DNA of 64,000 nt from Bacteroidales bacterium (lineage in GTDB: Bacteria > Bacteroidota > Bacteroidia > Bacteroidales > JAQUTK01): contig JAQUTK010000019.1 in assembly GCA_028709785.1 (NCBI GenBank), forward strand, positions 1 through 64,000, read 5' to 3'. Made by a program: the position numbers and the translations under genes. How positions within the stretch are numbered: the first letter of the stretch is position 1; every line of letters starts with the position of its first letter. The notes beneath the pieces are model-generated. The model did no database searches. It was not told the origin of the DNA and worked only from the letters and a program-made list of their open reading frames with translations. Positions 9,585 to 19,142 of the stretch are shown piece after piece.

Positions 9585-12500
9585 ATGCAAAACAAAGGAT
9601 TTATCAAAGTATTTGCGGCATTACTCATGTTAGTCTGTTTGTTCTATCTTTCATTTACTTTCGTATCCCGCCATTTAACACAACAGGCAGAGGATTTTGC
9701 GCAAGGAGATGATGTGAAGTTCAGCAGCTATATGGATTCAATCTCTTCGGAGAAAGTGTTTTTAGGCTATACTTTCAAAGAGTGCCGTGAGTTAGAACTT
9801 AACCTGGGGTTGGACCTTAAAGGTGGTATGAACGTTGTATTGGAAATATCAATTCCGGACGTTATCAAATCTTTGTCCAATAACAACCCGGACGAGAACT
9901 TCAACAAAGCTCTCAAAACAGCAAAAGAACTTCAAGTAACTAGCCAGAAAGACGTTATCACTCTTTTTGTGGAGGAATACAAAAAATTAGATCCGGGAGC
10001 TCGCCTAGCAGCAATCTTCAGCACGTATGAGCTAAAAGAGAAGATCACTCCGCAGAGCACGGATGCAGAAGTGATAGCAGTATTGAGAACAGAGGTGAAA
10101 GATGCAATTGCTAATTCATTTAATGTGCTACGTACTCGTATTGACCGTTTCGGCGTTGTTCAGCCAAATATTCAGCAGTTGGAAAACAATGACGGACGTA
10201 TTCTTGTTGAACTTCCAGGTGTAAAAGAACCTGAACGCGTTCGTAAGCTTCTTCAGGGAACTGCAAACCTTGAGTTCTGGGAGACATATGAATTGTCGGA
10301 AGTGTATCCTTTTTTGGTCTCTGCCAATCGTGAAATAGCTCGATTGAAGGCAACATCCGGATCTTCTGATTCGTCTGCTGTAAAAGTAGCAGACAGTACT
10401 GCAATCGCTTCAGCTGATACGACAGCTAATTCGTCAGATTCTCTCCTTAACCTGGTTCAGGCCGGACCAAAAGAGAATGCTGATAGTATGAATCAGCAGG
10501 CTAATAATGAAAAAGCTTATCCATTATTCTCTGTTCTTCAGCTGAATGTGACATCACAGGGAGCTGCTGCTCCAGGTGCTGTAGTTGGATTTGCACATGC
10601 AAAAGATACAGTGAAGGTCAATAATTACCTGAATATGAAGTCAGTGAAAGAATTGCTTCCTCGTAATCTTTCGCTGAAATGGGCTGTGAAAGCAATGGAT
10701 GATAAAGGTTTATTCTATGAACTTTATGCGATCAAAGTCGCGAGTCGTAATGGACGTCCTTCTTTGGATGGTAGTGTCGTTACTGATGCAAATGCTGATT
10801 TCGGACAACATTCGGCTACAGCCAAAGTAAATATGTCGATGAATGCCGAGGGTGCTAAAGCTTGGGCTCGCCTTACCAAGGAGAACACGGGTAAATGTAT
10901 AGCCATTGTACTGGACAATATGGTTTACTCTGCGCCTAGAGTAAATGGCGAAATTGCTGGAGGTAATTCTGAAATTACGGGTAACTTTACTCCAGAAGAA
11001 GCAAAGGACCTTGCAAACGTGTTGAAGTCTGGAAAAATGGCTGCACCTGCCCGTATCATTCAAGAAGCCGTAGTTGGGCCATCTTTGGGTGAAGCATCAA
11101 TCAATGCAGGTATTTGGTCATTTGTAATAGCGCTGATTGTACTGGCTTCCTATATGGTTATGATGTATGGATGGAGAGCAGGTTTTGTTGCCAATTCGGC
11201 ATTGATATTAAATCTTTTCTTTACAATAGGAATTTTAGCGTCGTTTCATGCAGTGTTAACGCTTTCAGGTATTGCAGGTATCGTATTGTCGTTAGGTATG
11301 GCTGTTGATGCGAATGTGCTTATATATGAACGAACCAAAGAAGAATTACGCGCAGGCAAAACTGTTAAGAAAGCAATCTCAGAAGGATATAGCAATGCTT
11401 TTTCTGCCATCTTTGACTCTAACCTGACTTCCATTATTACAGGTGTTATCCTCTTTTATTTTGGTACAGGCCCAATCAGAGGTTTTGCAACAACTTTGAT
11501 AATAGGTATTGTCTGCTCTTTCTTTACAGCAGTATTTCTTACTCGTATTGTCTATGAGTATTTCCTTGAAAAAGGTAAATTCTCAGATCTTACATTTACA
11601 ACTTCTGTATCAAAGAATCTTCTTGTGCAACCAAAAGTTCCCTTCATGGAGCTTCGTAAGAAAGTGCTTTTAGGTGTTGCTGCATTTGTGGTTGTATTAG
11701 CTGCTGCATTTGTATTTATGGGTTTAAATAATGGTATTGACTTTACCGGTGGTCGCAACTACATTGTAAAGTATGATCAAACGATAAACACTAAAACTCT
11801 TGAAGAGAGCTTACAGCCAATATTTTACGCCGACGGTAAAGAACAATCTGCGATCAATGTTATTACCATTGGTTCTGATAATCAGGTACGTATATCTACT
11901 AACTATCGTATCAAGGATCAAAGTGAAGATGTAGATGGTATTATTGAAGGCTTTTTGTATCAAGGATCAAAGAAATTTATCTCATCTGATTTGACACAAG
12001 AGCAATTTGTGTCGAATAATATTGTAAGCTCTCAGAAAGTAGGTCCTGCTATTGCTGAAGATATGAAAACGGGTGCTATATGGGCAACTATTTTCTCATT
12101 GCTTGCTATCTCACTCTATATTTTGCTCCGCTTTAGAGATATATCATTTAGTGTTGGCACTATGATTGCATTGACTTGTGATGTTTTGGTCATCTTAGGA
12201 CTTTACTCCTTGCTATGGAAGATTATGCCATTCTCAATGGAAGTTGACCAGACATTTATTGGAGCTATACTTACAGTGATTGGTTATTCTGTGAATGATA
12301 AAGTGGTTATCTTTGACCGTGTACGTGAATTCCTTCACTTGTATCCTTCACGTGACAGAAAGCAGCTGTTTGATGACTCTCTGAATACTACTCTGAGTCG
12401 TACATTGAACACCTCTTTCACAACATTGATTGTGTTGATCTTTATCTTTGCACTCGGTGGTGATGCGATCCGTAGTCTTTGTTTCGCATTGATTATTGGT

Positions 12501-12608
12501 GTGCTGTTTGGTACGTTCTCTTCCATCTTCATTGCAGCTCCAATTGCTTTTGACATGCAGAAAAAGCAATTGCAGAAGAAAGCGGCGGCGCTTTCAGCAA
12601 GGAAGTAA
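9585..12608 (+). CDS. secDF: protein translocase subunit SecDF (fused)
   Basis: 1007 aa; GLDLKGGMNVVLE (SecD), DFTGGRNYIVKY and VGPAIAEDM (SecF). Confidence 0.97.
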   Translation: MQNKGFIKVFAALLMLVCLFYLSFTFVSRHLTQQAEDFAQGDDVKFSSYMDSISSEKVFLGYTFKECRELELNLGLDLKGGMNVVLEISIPDVIKSLSNNNPDENFNKALKTAKELQVTSQKDVITLFVEEYKKLDPGARLAAIFSTYELKEKITPQSTDAEVIAVLRTEVKDAIANSFNVLRTRIDRFGVVQPNIQQLENNDGRILVELPGVKEPERVRKLLQGTANLEFWETYELSEVYPFLVSANREIARLKATSGSSDSSAVKVADSTAIASADTTANSSDSLLNLVQAGPKENADSMNQQANNEKAYPLFSVLQLNVTSQGAAAPGAVVGFAHAKDTVKVNNYLNMKSVKELLPRNLSLKWAVKAMDDKGLFYELYAIKVASRNGRPSLDGSVVTDANADFGQHSATAKVNMSMNAEGAKAWARLTKENTGKCIAIVLDNMVYSAPRVNGEIAGGNSEITGNFTPEEAKDLANVLKSGKMAAPARIIQEAVVGPSLGEASINAGIWSFVIALIVLASYMVMMYGWRAGFVANSALILNLFFTIGILASFHAVLTLSGIAGIVLSLGMAVDANVLIYERTKEELRAGKTVKKAISEGYSNAFSAIFDSNLTSIITGVILFYFGTGPIRGFATTLIIGIVCSFFTAVFLTRIVYEYFLEKGKFSDLTFTTSVSKNLLVQPKVPFMELRKKVLLGVAAFVVVLAAAFVFMGLNNGIDFTGGRNYIVKYDQTINTKTLEESLQPIFYADGKEQSAINVITIGSDNQVRISTNYRIKDQSEDVDGIIEGFLYQGSKKFISSDLTQEQFVSNNIVSSQKVGPAIAEDMKTGAIWATIFSLLAISLYILLRFRDISFSVGTMIALTCDVLVILGLYSLLWKIMPFSMEVDQTFIGAILTVIGYSVNDKVVIFDRVREFLHLYPSRDRKQLFDDSLNTTLSRTLNTSFTTLIVLIFIFALGGDAIRSLCFALIIGVLFGTFSSIFIAAPIAFDMQKKQLQKKAAALSARK

Positions 12609-12629
12609 GCATCAATAGTCTTTCAAGTC

Positions 12630-12667
12630 TCAAAAGGTCGTTTTCTGCAAAGAAGGCGACCTTTTGA
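12630..12667. terminator. bidirectional terminator hairpin (secDF/serS convergent gap)
   Basis: TCAAAAGGTCG / CGACCTTTTGA inverted repeat. Confidence 0.75.
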
Positions 12668-12697
12668 TTTGAGTGGATACTTGTGACATTGCACTTC

Positions 12698-12737
12698 ATA
12701 AAAGAAGCCATCTCCGCAAGGGGATGGCTTCTTTTAT
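12698..12737. terminator. bidirectional terminator hairpin with GCAA tetraloop
   Basis: ATAAAAGAAGCCATCTCC-GCAA-GGGGATGGCTTCTTTTAT: 18-bp stem with one G.U pair. Confidence 0.85.
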
Positions 12738-12761
12738 GTTTTATGAAGTTGTTGTATTGTC

Positions 12762-14033
12762 TTAATCGATGATATCGAAACCGGTGTAAGGTATCAGAGC
12801 TTTCGGAATGCGAATTCCTTCAGGGGTCTGATTATTTTCCAATAGAGCCGCTACGATTCGCGGTAGGGCCAAAGCGCTTCCGTTAAGTGTATGGCAAAGC
12901 TGTGTTTTTCTGTTTGCATCGCGATAGCGGCACTTTAGACGGTTTGCCTGATAGCTTTCAAAGTTGGATACTGAACTAACCTCTAACCAACGTTTCTGAG
13001 CTGCAGAGAAGACCTCAAAGTCAAAGGTGAGGGCAGAGGTAAAACTCATATCACCACCACACAGACGCAAAATTCTCCAAGGTAATTCCAACTTATCAAC
13101 GAGCGATTGCACATAGTTCACCATCTCTTCCAGAGATTTGTAGGAGTGCTCAGGTGTGTCAATACGTACAATCTCCACTTTGTTAAACTGATGCAGACGA
13201 TTCAGTCCGCGTACGTCCTTTCCGTAAGAACCCGCTTCCCGACGAAAACAAGCTGAATATGCTGTATTTTTGACGGGCAGATCCTTTTCATCCAGGATGA
13301 CATCCCGGTAAATATTTGTAACCGGTACCTCAGCTGTCGGAATGAGATAGTAATCATCTACCGTGTCGTGGTACATCTGTCCTTCCTTGTCCGGAAGTTG
13401 TCCGGTGCCGTAGCCCGAAGCCGCGTTGACCATATAGGGAGGTTCTATTTCGAGGTAACCCTGTTCGCGGGCGCAATCCAAAAAGAAGTTGATCAGGGCG
13501 CGTTGAAGACGAGCTCCTTTTCCCTTATAGACAGGGAAGCCCGCTCCGGTTATCTTAACTCCCATTTCGAAGTCGATCAGATCATATTTTTTTGCCAGAT
13601 CCCAGTGGGGCAGGGCATCTTCCGGAAGTTCCGGTATGCTACCACCTGTACGTTCTGTAACATTATCTTCTGCGTGACGACCTTCAGGAACAGACTCGTG
13701 TGGCGTGTTTGGAATCAAGACAAGCAGGTTTTGCATCTCTTCTTCTGCACCTTTCATTGATGCCTCGAGATATTTATTGTTCTCCTTCGTCTCTGTTACC
13801 TGGGTGCGTAATGCTTCTGCTTCTTCCTTCTTTCCCTCTTTCATAAGTTGACCGACAGATCTGGAGAGCGTATTGATTGTCGCAAGATTGGCATCCAGTG
13901 CTGATTGGGAAGTACGACGCTGTACGTCCAGTTCGATAATCTTTCCGATAATCTCTTTCCCGTCAAAATGTTTGACGGCAAGTTTGCGGAGGACCTCCTC
14001 CGTATTTTCGGTAATGGCTTTTAACGTTAACAT
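12762..14033 (-). CDS. serS: serine--tRNA ligase
   Basis: MLTLKAITENTEEVLRKLAVKHFDGKE...; class II motifs (FRREAGSYGKDVRGLNRLHQFNKVE). Confidence 0.97.
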   Translation of the reverse strand: MLTLKAITENTEEVLRKLAVKHFDGKEIIGKIIELDVQRRTSQSALDANLATINTLSRSVGQLMKEGKKEEAEALRTQVTETKENNKYLEASMKGAEEEMQNLLVLIPNTPHESVPEGRHAEDNVTERTGGSIPELPEDALPHWDLAKKYDLIDFEMGVKITGAGFPVYKGKGARLQRALINFFLDCAREQGYLEIEPPYMVNAASGYGTGQLPDKEGQMYHDTVDDYYLIPTAEVPVTNIYRDVILDEKDLPVKNTAYSACFRREAGSYGKDVRGLNRLHQFNKVEIVRIDTPEHSYKSLEEMVNYVQSLVDKLELPWRILRLCGGDMSFTSALTFDFEVFSAAQKRWLEVSSVSNFESYQANRLKCRYRDANRKTQLCHTLNGSALALPRIVAALLENNQTPEGIRIPKALIPYTGFDIID

Positions 14034-14150
14034 AATGGTTATTTTTGGAATAGTCTTTTCTATTAAACTACAAAGATACACAAAAATAGAAACCTCCGCT
14101 TCTCATTGCTGAAAAAAGCGGAGGCTTTATACTTATTGAAGAATGAAGAC

Positions 14151-14414
14151 TTATGCTTCTGTCAGTGGAGTTACTGACACGAACGAACGATTGTCTTTCT
14201 TTTTCTTGAATACAACTGTACCATCAACTAAAGCAAACAAAGTATGATCTTTACCGATACCTACGTTATCACCCGGGTGATGAACAGTACCTCTTTGACG
14301 TACTATTATATTACCAGCTTTTGCAAATTGTGAACCATAAATCTTGATACCAAGACGTTTGCTTTCTGATTCACGACCATTTTTGGAGCTACCGGCCCCT
14401 TTTTTATGTGCCAT
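14151..14414 (-). CDS. rpmA: 50S ribosomal protein L27
   Basis: [43 protein letters not shown]. Confidence 0.98.
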   Translation of the reverse strand: MAHKKGAGSSKNGRESESKRLGIKIYGSQFAKAGNIIVRQRGTVHHPGDNVGIGKDHTLFALVDGTVVFKKKKDNRSFVSVTPLTEA

Positions 14415-14433
14415 TTTACTTCGTTTTTAATAG

Positions 14434-14748
14434 TTAAGCAATGATTTCTTTGATAGCCAGTTCAGTAAAGCACTGACGGTGACCGTTTCTTTTACGAAAA
14501 CCTTTTCTTCTCTTCTTGTGGAAGACGATTACTTTTTCACCTTTTACCAGTGGCGATTCAACTGTTGCAACCACTTTCGCTCCTTCTACAACAGGACTAC
14601 CTACAGTGATAGCGCCATCATTGTCAACAAGCAATACTTTGTCAAAGGTCACTTCTTCACCTTGTTTTGCATTCAAGAAGTGTACAAACAACTTCTTTCC
14701 CTGCTCAACTTTAAATTGCTGACCTGCAATTTCTACAATTACGTACAT
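14434..14748 (-). CDS. rplU: 50S ribosomal protein L21
   Basis: [25 protein letters not shown]...[14 protein letters not shown]. Confidence 0.98.
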   Translation of the reverse strand: MYVIVEIAGQQFKVEQGKKLFVHFLNAKQGEEVTFDKVLLVDNDGAITVGSPVVEGAKVVATVESPLVKGEKVIVFHKKRRKGFRKRNGHRQCFTELAIKEIIA

Positions 14749-14844
14749 CTGTTTTTTTATTTTATACAGTTTACCTCCGTGAGGTGGGAAGCTCCGTGCT
14801 TAGCCACTTATCAAACCTCCATGCGGAATCGAGCTGCAAAATTA
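14749..14844 (-). promoter_or_regulatory. rplU-rpmA 5' leader with TAnnTTTG promoter box and hairpin-forming repeats (candidate)
   Basis: Minus-strand TAATTTTG at 14844-14837; ACCTC/GAGGT hairpin at 14773-14785 and a second ACCTCC copy at 14815-14820. Confidence 0.45.
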
Positions 14845-14891
14845 CGTGTTTGTTTTCAAACTACCAAGAAAATGCACTCTTTTTTCTGGTT

Positions 14892-15845
14892 TCAGAGTCC
14901 CTTCTCATTCAGATACCGTTCAGCATCAATAGCAGCCTTACAGCCACTGCCAGCAGCAGTGATAGCCTGCCGATAATGCGGGTCTGCTACATCGCCTGCA
15001 ACAAACACACCGGGAAGAGAAGTTAGTGACGTGTCTGGTATATGTTTGAGATAACCTTCAGCATCTGTTTCGAGAAACTCTTTAAACAAGGATGTGTTAG
15101 GTGTGTGTCCGATTGCAAGAAAGAAACCATCGATGGCAATATCCACCTCTTGCGCATCAGCCTGTCCGCGTCGCTTAATAAGTCGTGATCCTTGTAGTTT
15201 GTTTTCACCGCTTAGTCCCACCGTTTCGTGCTCGAAAAGCACTTCTATGTTTTCCGTACTCAACACTCTTTCTTGCATAATCTTTGAAGCACGTAGATAG
15301 TTCTTGCGTACGATCATATACACTTTGGTGCAAAGTTTGGAGAGATACAGCGCATCTTCACAAGCGGTGTCACCACCTCCTACTACGGCAACCGTTTTCT
15401 TTCTGTAAAAAAATCCGTCGCAGGTAGCACATCCTGAAACTCCGGCTCCGCTATATTTTGCTTCGTCCGCAAGCCCCAGATACTTTGCTTTAGCACCGGT
15501 CGCGATAATCACCGCATCCGCCTCGATTTCTTTTTCACCATCCACTTCAAACTGATAGGGAGCGGAGGAGAGGTCGGCTTTGGTGATTTGTCCCCATCGT
15601 ACATCCGTATTAAAACGTTTTGCCTGATTGCGCAGGTCTTCCATCATTTCACTACCGCCTGTGCCTCCCGGATAGCCGGGAAAGTTTTCAATGTCAGTGG
15701 TTGTAGTCAGCTGTCCGCCGGGCTCCATACCTTCGTAAACAACTGGGGAGAGATTCGCCCGTCCTGCATAGATAGCAGCTGTAAAACCCGCAGGACCTGA
15801 TCCTATAATCAGGCAACGGATATGTTCTTTATTTGTTTGTTCCAT
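14892..15845 (-). CDS. trxB: thioredoxin-disulfide reductase
   Basis: GSGPAGFTAAIYAGRA, CATCDGFF redox motif, GDVADPHYRQAITAAGSG. Confidence 0.97.
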   Translation of the reverse strand: MEQTNKEHIRCLIIGSGPAGFTAAIYAGRANLSPVVYEGMEPGGQLTTTTDIENFPGYPGGTGGSEMMEDLRNQAKRFNTDVRWGQITKADLSSAPYQFEVDGEKEIEADAVIIATGAKAKYLGLADEAKYSGAGVSGCATCDGFFYRKKTVAVVGGGDTACEDALYLSKLCTKVYMIVRKNYLRASKIMQERVLSTENIEVLFEHETVGLSGENKLQGSRLIKRRGQADAQEVDIAIDGFFLAIGHTPNTSLFKEFLETDAEGYLKHIPDTSLTSLPGVFVAGDVADPHYRQAITAAGSGCKAAIDAERYLNEKGL

Positions 15846-15847
15846 AC

Positions 15848-16555
15848 TTATCGTAAGTCTATAATTTCATTGCCCGGATATTCTGCCGGATTAAAAGTAA
15901 AGGTGGATTCATCCATCTTTTGTTGTTGATCAAACTTTGTCATATAAATATGAGTGGTTGCATCATTCTGGTGATACAGTACAATCATATAGGGTACAAA
16001 GATTTTGTCAAAGATATTGATTATTACTTTCTTGATATCACTTTTCGTGTTCTTGGGAGTAAGTTCCAGACAGTTTACATACTTTTGATGATCGCTGGAA
16101 AAGGCCAGGCGAATGTATTTGGCTGTATAATACTTATTGTAATTGCGCAAAATGAACATCGGATTGGTTTCTGCCAGTTCAGCGTCCGTCGGAGTTGAAA
16201 CAGTTACCTCTTTAGCACCACGTTGTAGCGTCCATTGTGTCTTCCCATTAAACCACGACTCAAATTGAGGAGCGAAAACATAAAACTTTTCTCCTTTAAT
16301 TTTGGCTGTCCCATTGGTTGCATTGGATTGTTTCCCTTTCAGATCTTTGTAGCGCACGTTATAGGTAATAGCAACCCCTTGAGGGTCCATCACATTTGTG
16401 ATAGCTTTACTCATTATAGCGTTGATATCAGGATTCTTTGGCTGTGTAATTCCGTAGGTGACGTCGCTTACCGGTTCTTTTTGAACTTTCTCATTTTGAG
16501 CATACAGTGGTGTCATCAGACAGGCTGCCATCAGACATAGCATCGTTTTCTTCAT
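15848..16555 (-). CDS. LolA-like outer membrane lipoprotein carrier family protein
   Basis: Signal peptide, VMDPQGVAITYNVRYKD...; lies directly between ftsK and trxB. Confidence 0.8.
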   Translation of the reverse strand: MKKTMLCLMAACLMTPLYAQNEKVQKEPVSDVTYGITQPKNPDINAIMSKAITNVMDPQGVAITYNVRYKDLKGKQSNATNGTAKIKGEKFYVFAPQFESWFNGKTQWTLQRGAKEVTVSTPTDAELAETNPMFILRNYNKYYTAKYIRLAFSSDHQKYVNCLELTPKNTKSDIKKVIINIFDKIFVPYMIVLYHQNDATTHIYMTKFDQQQKMDESTFTFNPAEYPGNEIIDLR

Positions 16556-16582
16556 TGTCAGTTCTTTCATTATAAATAGTTT

Positions 16583-19039
16583 TTATCTGTAGTTTTCTAA
16601 TATACGTTCCAATTGAATTTCGTCCTGTACAAGTACCTGACGCGCTTTACTTCCTTCAAACGGGCCTATGATTCCGGCAGCTTCCAGCTGGTCAACAATT
16701 CGTCCGGCTCGATTATATCCGATAGAAAACTTGCGTTGAATCAGAGATGTAGAACCCTGTTGATGAATGACAAGCAAGTGAGCAGCTTCTTCAAAAAGAG
16801 GATCTTTGTCATCCAGTACGTTCTGACGTATTGTATTGGTATCATCATCAGATTCGCATTCAGGCAGATACATCGCACTGGGATAACCTGTTTGATTGCC
16901 AATAAAATCGGTCACGGACTCCACTTCAGGCGTGTCGATAAAAGCACATTGTACGCGGGTAAGTTCGCTTCCCTGAGAGAAAAGAAAATCACCTCGTCCA
17001 ATCAGCTGATTAGCACCGGGAGAGTCGAGGATGGTCCGGGAGTCAATCATGGAAGCTACCCGAAACGCCATACGTGCGGGGAAGTTTGCCTTGATTGAAC
17101 CTGTGATAATATTGGTGGAGGGTCGTTGTGTTGCAATGACCATATGAATACCTACTGCCCGGGCCAACTGAGCGATACGAGCAATTGGCATTTCCACATC
17201 TTTACCTGCTGTCATGATTAAATCACCAAATTCATCAATGATAACAACGATATAAGGCATGAATAAGTGTCCTTTCGCAGGATTAAGTTTGCGTTCAATG
17301 AATTTAGTGTTGTATTCTTTGATCGTTCTTGTTTTAGCCTTTTTCAGCAAGTCATATCGGTTGTCCATCTCTTTGGTCAGCGATTTAAGAGTCTGAACCA
17401 CTTTGGTAAAGTCTGTCACGATGGCTTCTTCAGCATCCGGCAATTTGGCAAGGAAATGGCGTTCAATGGCCGAATAAATATTAAACTCAACCTTTTTCGG
17501 ATCAACGAGTACAAATTTGAGTTGTGAAGGATGTTTCTTGTAAAGCAACGAGGTGATGATCGCATTTAGTCCGACCGACTTACCCTGACCTGTCGCACCG
17601 GCTACCAGAATGTGCGGCATCTTGCATAGATCGACCATGAAGATGTCGTTGGTTATCGTCTTACCCAGTGCCAGAGGCAGTTCGTAGTTGCTCTCCTGAA
17701 ACTTCTTGGAAAATAGAATCGAATGCATTGAAACAAGTTGCGCCTCTTTATTAGGCACTTCAATACCAATGGTACCTTTGCCGGGAATAGGGGCGATGAT
17801 TCGAATGCCCAAGGCAGACAAGCTGAGTGCAATATCGTTCTCCAGATTCTTTATTTTGGAGATACGTACACCCGGAGCAGGCACAATCTCATAGAGTGTG
17901 ATTGTCGGACCGACTGTCGCTTCGATACGTGAGATCTTTATTCCATAATTTTCCAGTGTCTCTATGATACGGAGCTTGTTGGCTTTCTGTTCCTCTGTGT
18001 CCACGAGTCTGGTCGTATCATGTTTCTTCAGCAGGTCGTTGGTCGGATATTTATATTTGGACAGATCCAGGGTGGGGTCATATTTACCCAACGCAGATCC
18101 GTCGTAACTCTCTTCATCCGGAGCCACTTCGATGGTAAAGTTATCTTCTTCCAGCAGTGGCGCATGCTTTTTCTCTATATCATCGGGTTCAGTATAGGAA
18201 TTGTCCAGTGTCTCGTCATAAATCTCTTCTTCGTCAGCCACTTCTTCCTCTTCCTCATCGAAGAGCTCTTCTTTCGGATTCTCTTCTTCCTCTTCTTCAA
18301 TGAGTTCTTCCTCTTCTTCTTCTTCTTCTGGAATGATTTCCTTCTCTGTATCCGTCTCGGCGCTAATCGGAGCAGAAGCTTCCGCTTTCAGTTTGTTGCC
18401 AATGGCCGGAATGAATGAGAAGAAACGTCTGAGAGCAGGAGTAGCTGACTGTACTGTAAAAATGCAAAAGATGGCCAGAACACCCATTACAAGAAGGAAA
18501 GTTCCCGACCAGCCAACGTAATTCCTGATAATTCTGCTGCAAACAGATCCTAGTTTTCCACCCAGGAAGAGAAATGAGTCTCCCATGAATGGCTCAAAAA
18601 AGAAACTCAGAGCGATGGATGTCCAGAGTACCCCCAAAGAGGAGAGAAGAAACCATTTGAATAGGGATGATTGTTGAATTTTCATTAGCTTCAGACTAAA
18701 CAAAAGCAGGAAAGCCAGAATAAAAAAAGCGGAGATTCCAATCCATTCATTCAAAAAAAGATGAGCCAGAAATGCTCCCTGAACACCGGCCCAGTTGCCA
18801 ATATCCTCTCTGTTTATGGCAAGTTCACTTAATGTGATATTTTCAACTTTACTTTGATCGGCTGATCCTGTAAAGAAAAATGAGGCAAAAGCAATAAAGA
18901 GATAAAACGTTATTAAAAGAATAACCAGTCCAAAGGCGAAAGCAGTACGTTCGTTTTTGAAAAAAGACGTTATCTTTGAAAAGGTGGATGGCTTTTTATC
19001 GGCACTCCCTTTTTTGGTGGAAACTTTAGTTTTGCTCAT
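16583..19039 (-). CDS. ftsK: DNA translocase FtsK
   Basis: N-terminal TM segments, HILVAGATGQGKSVGLNA Walker A, C-terminal gamma domain. Confidence 0.97.
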   Translation of the reverse strand: MSKTKVSTKKGSADKKPSTFSKITSFFKNERTAFAFGLVILLITFYLFIAFASFFFTGSADQSKVENITLSELAINREDIGNWAGVQGAFLAHLFLNEWIGISAFFILAFLLLFSLKLMKIQQSSLFKWFLLSSLGVLWTSIALSFFFEPFMGDSFLFLGGKLGSVCSRIIRNYVGWSGTFLLVMGVLAIFCIFTVQSATPALRRFFSFIPAIGNKLKAEASAPISAETDTEKEIIPEEEEEEEELIEEEEEENPKEELFDEEEEEVADEEEIYDETLDNSYTEPDDIEKKHAPLLEEDNFTIEVAPDEESYDGSALGKYDPTLDLSKYKYPTNDLLKKHDTTRLVDTEEQKANKLRIIETLENYGIKISRIEATVGPTITLYEIVPAPGVRISKIKNLENDIALSLSALGIRIIAPIPGKGTIGIEVPNKEAQLVSMHSILFSKKFQESNYELPLALGKTITNDIFMVDLCKMPHILVAGATGQGKSVGLNAIITSLLYKKHPSQLKFVLVDPKKVEFNIYSAIERHFLAKLPDAEEAIVTDFTKVVQTLKSLTKEMDNRYDLLKKAKTRTIKEYNTKFIERKLNPAKGHLFMPYIVVIIDEFGDLIMTAGKDVEMPIARIAQLARAVGIHMVIATQRPSTNIITGSIKANFPARMAFRVASMIDSRTILDSPGANQLIGRGDFLFSQGSELTRVQCAFIDTPEVESVTDFIGNQTGYPSAMYLPECESDDDTNTIRQNVLDDKDPLFEEAAHLLVIHQQGSTSLIQRKFSIGYNRAGRIVDQLEAAGIIGPFEGSKARQVLVQDEIQLERILENYR

Positions 19040-19142
19040 TCTATCCGATGTTTTGTGTGCAAATTTAATAAAACTCTTTATTCTCCTCTTTATTTCCGAA
19101 AAATACTTTTCAATGGTCTTTGCGAACTATTAGCTGATTCTG

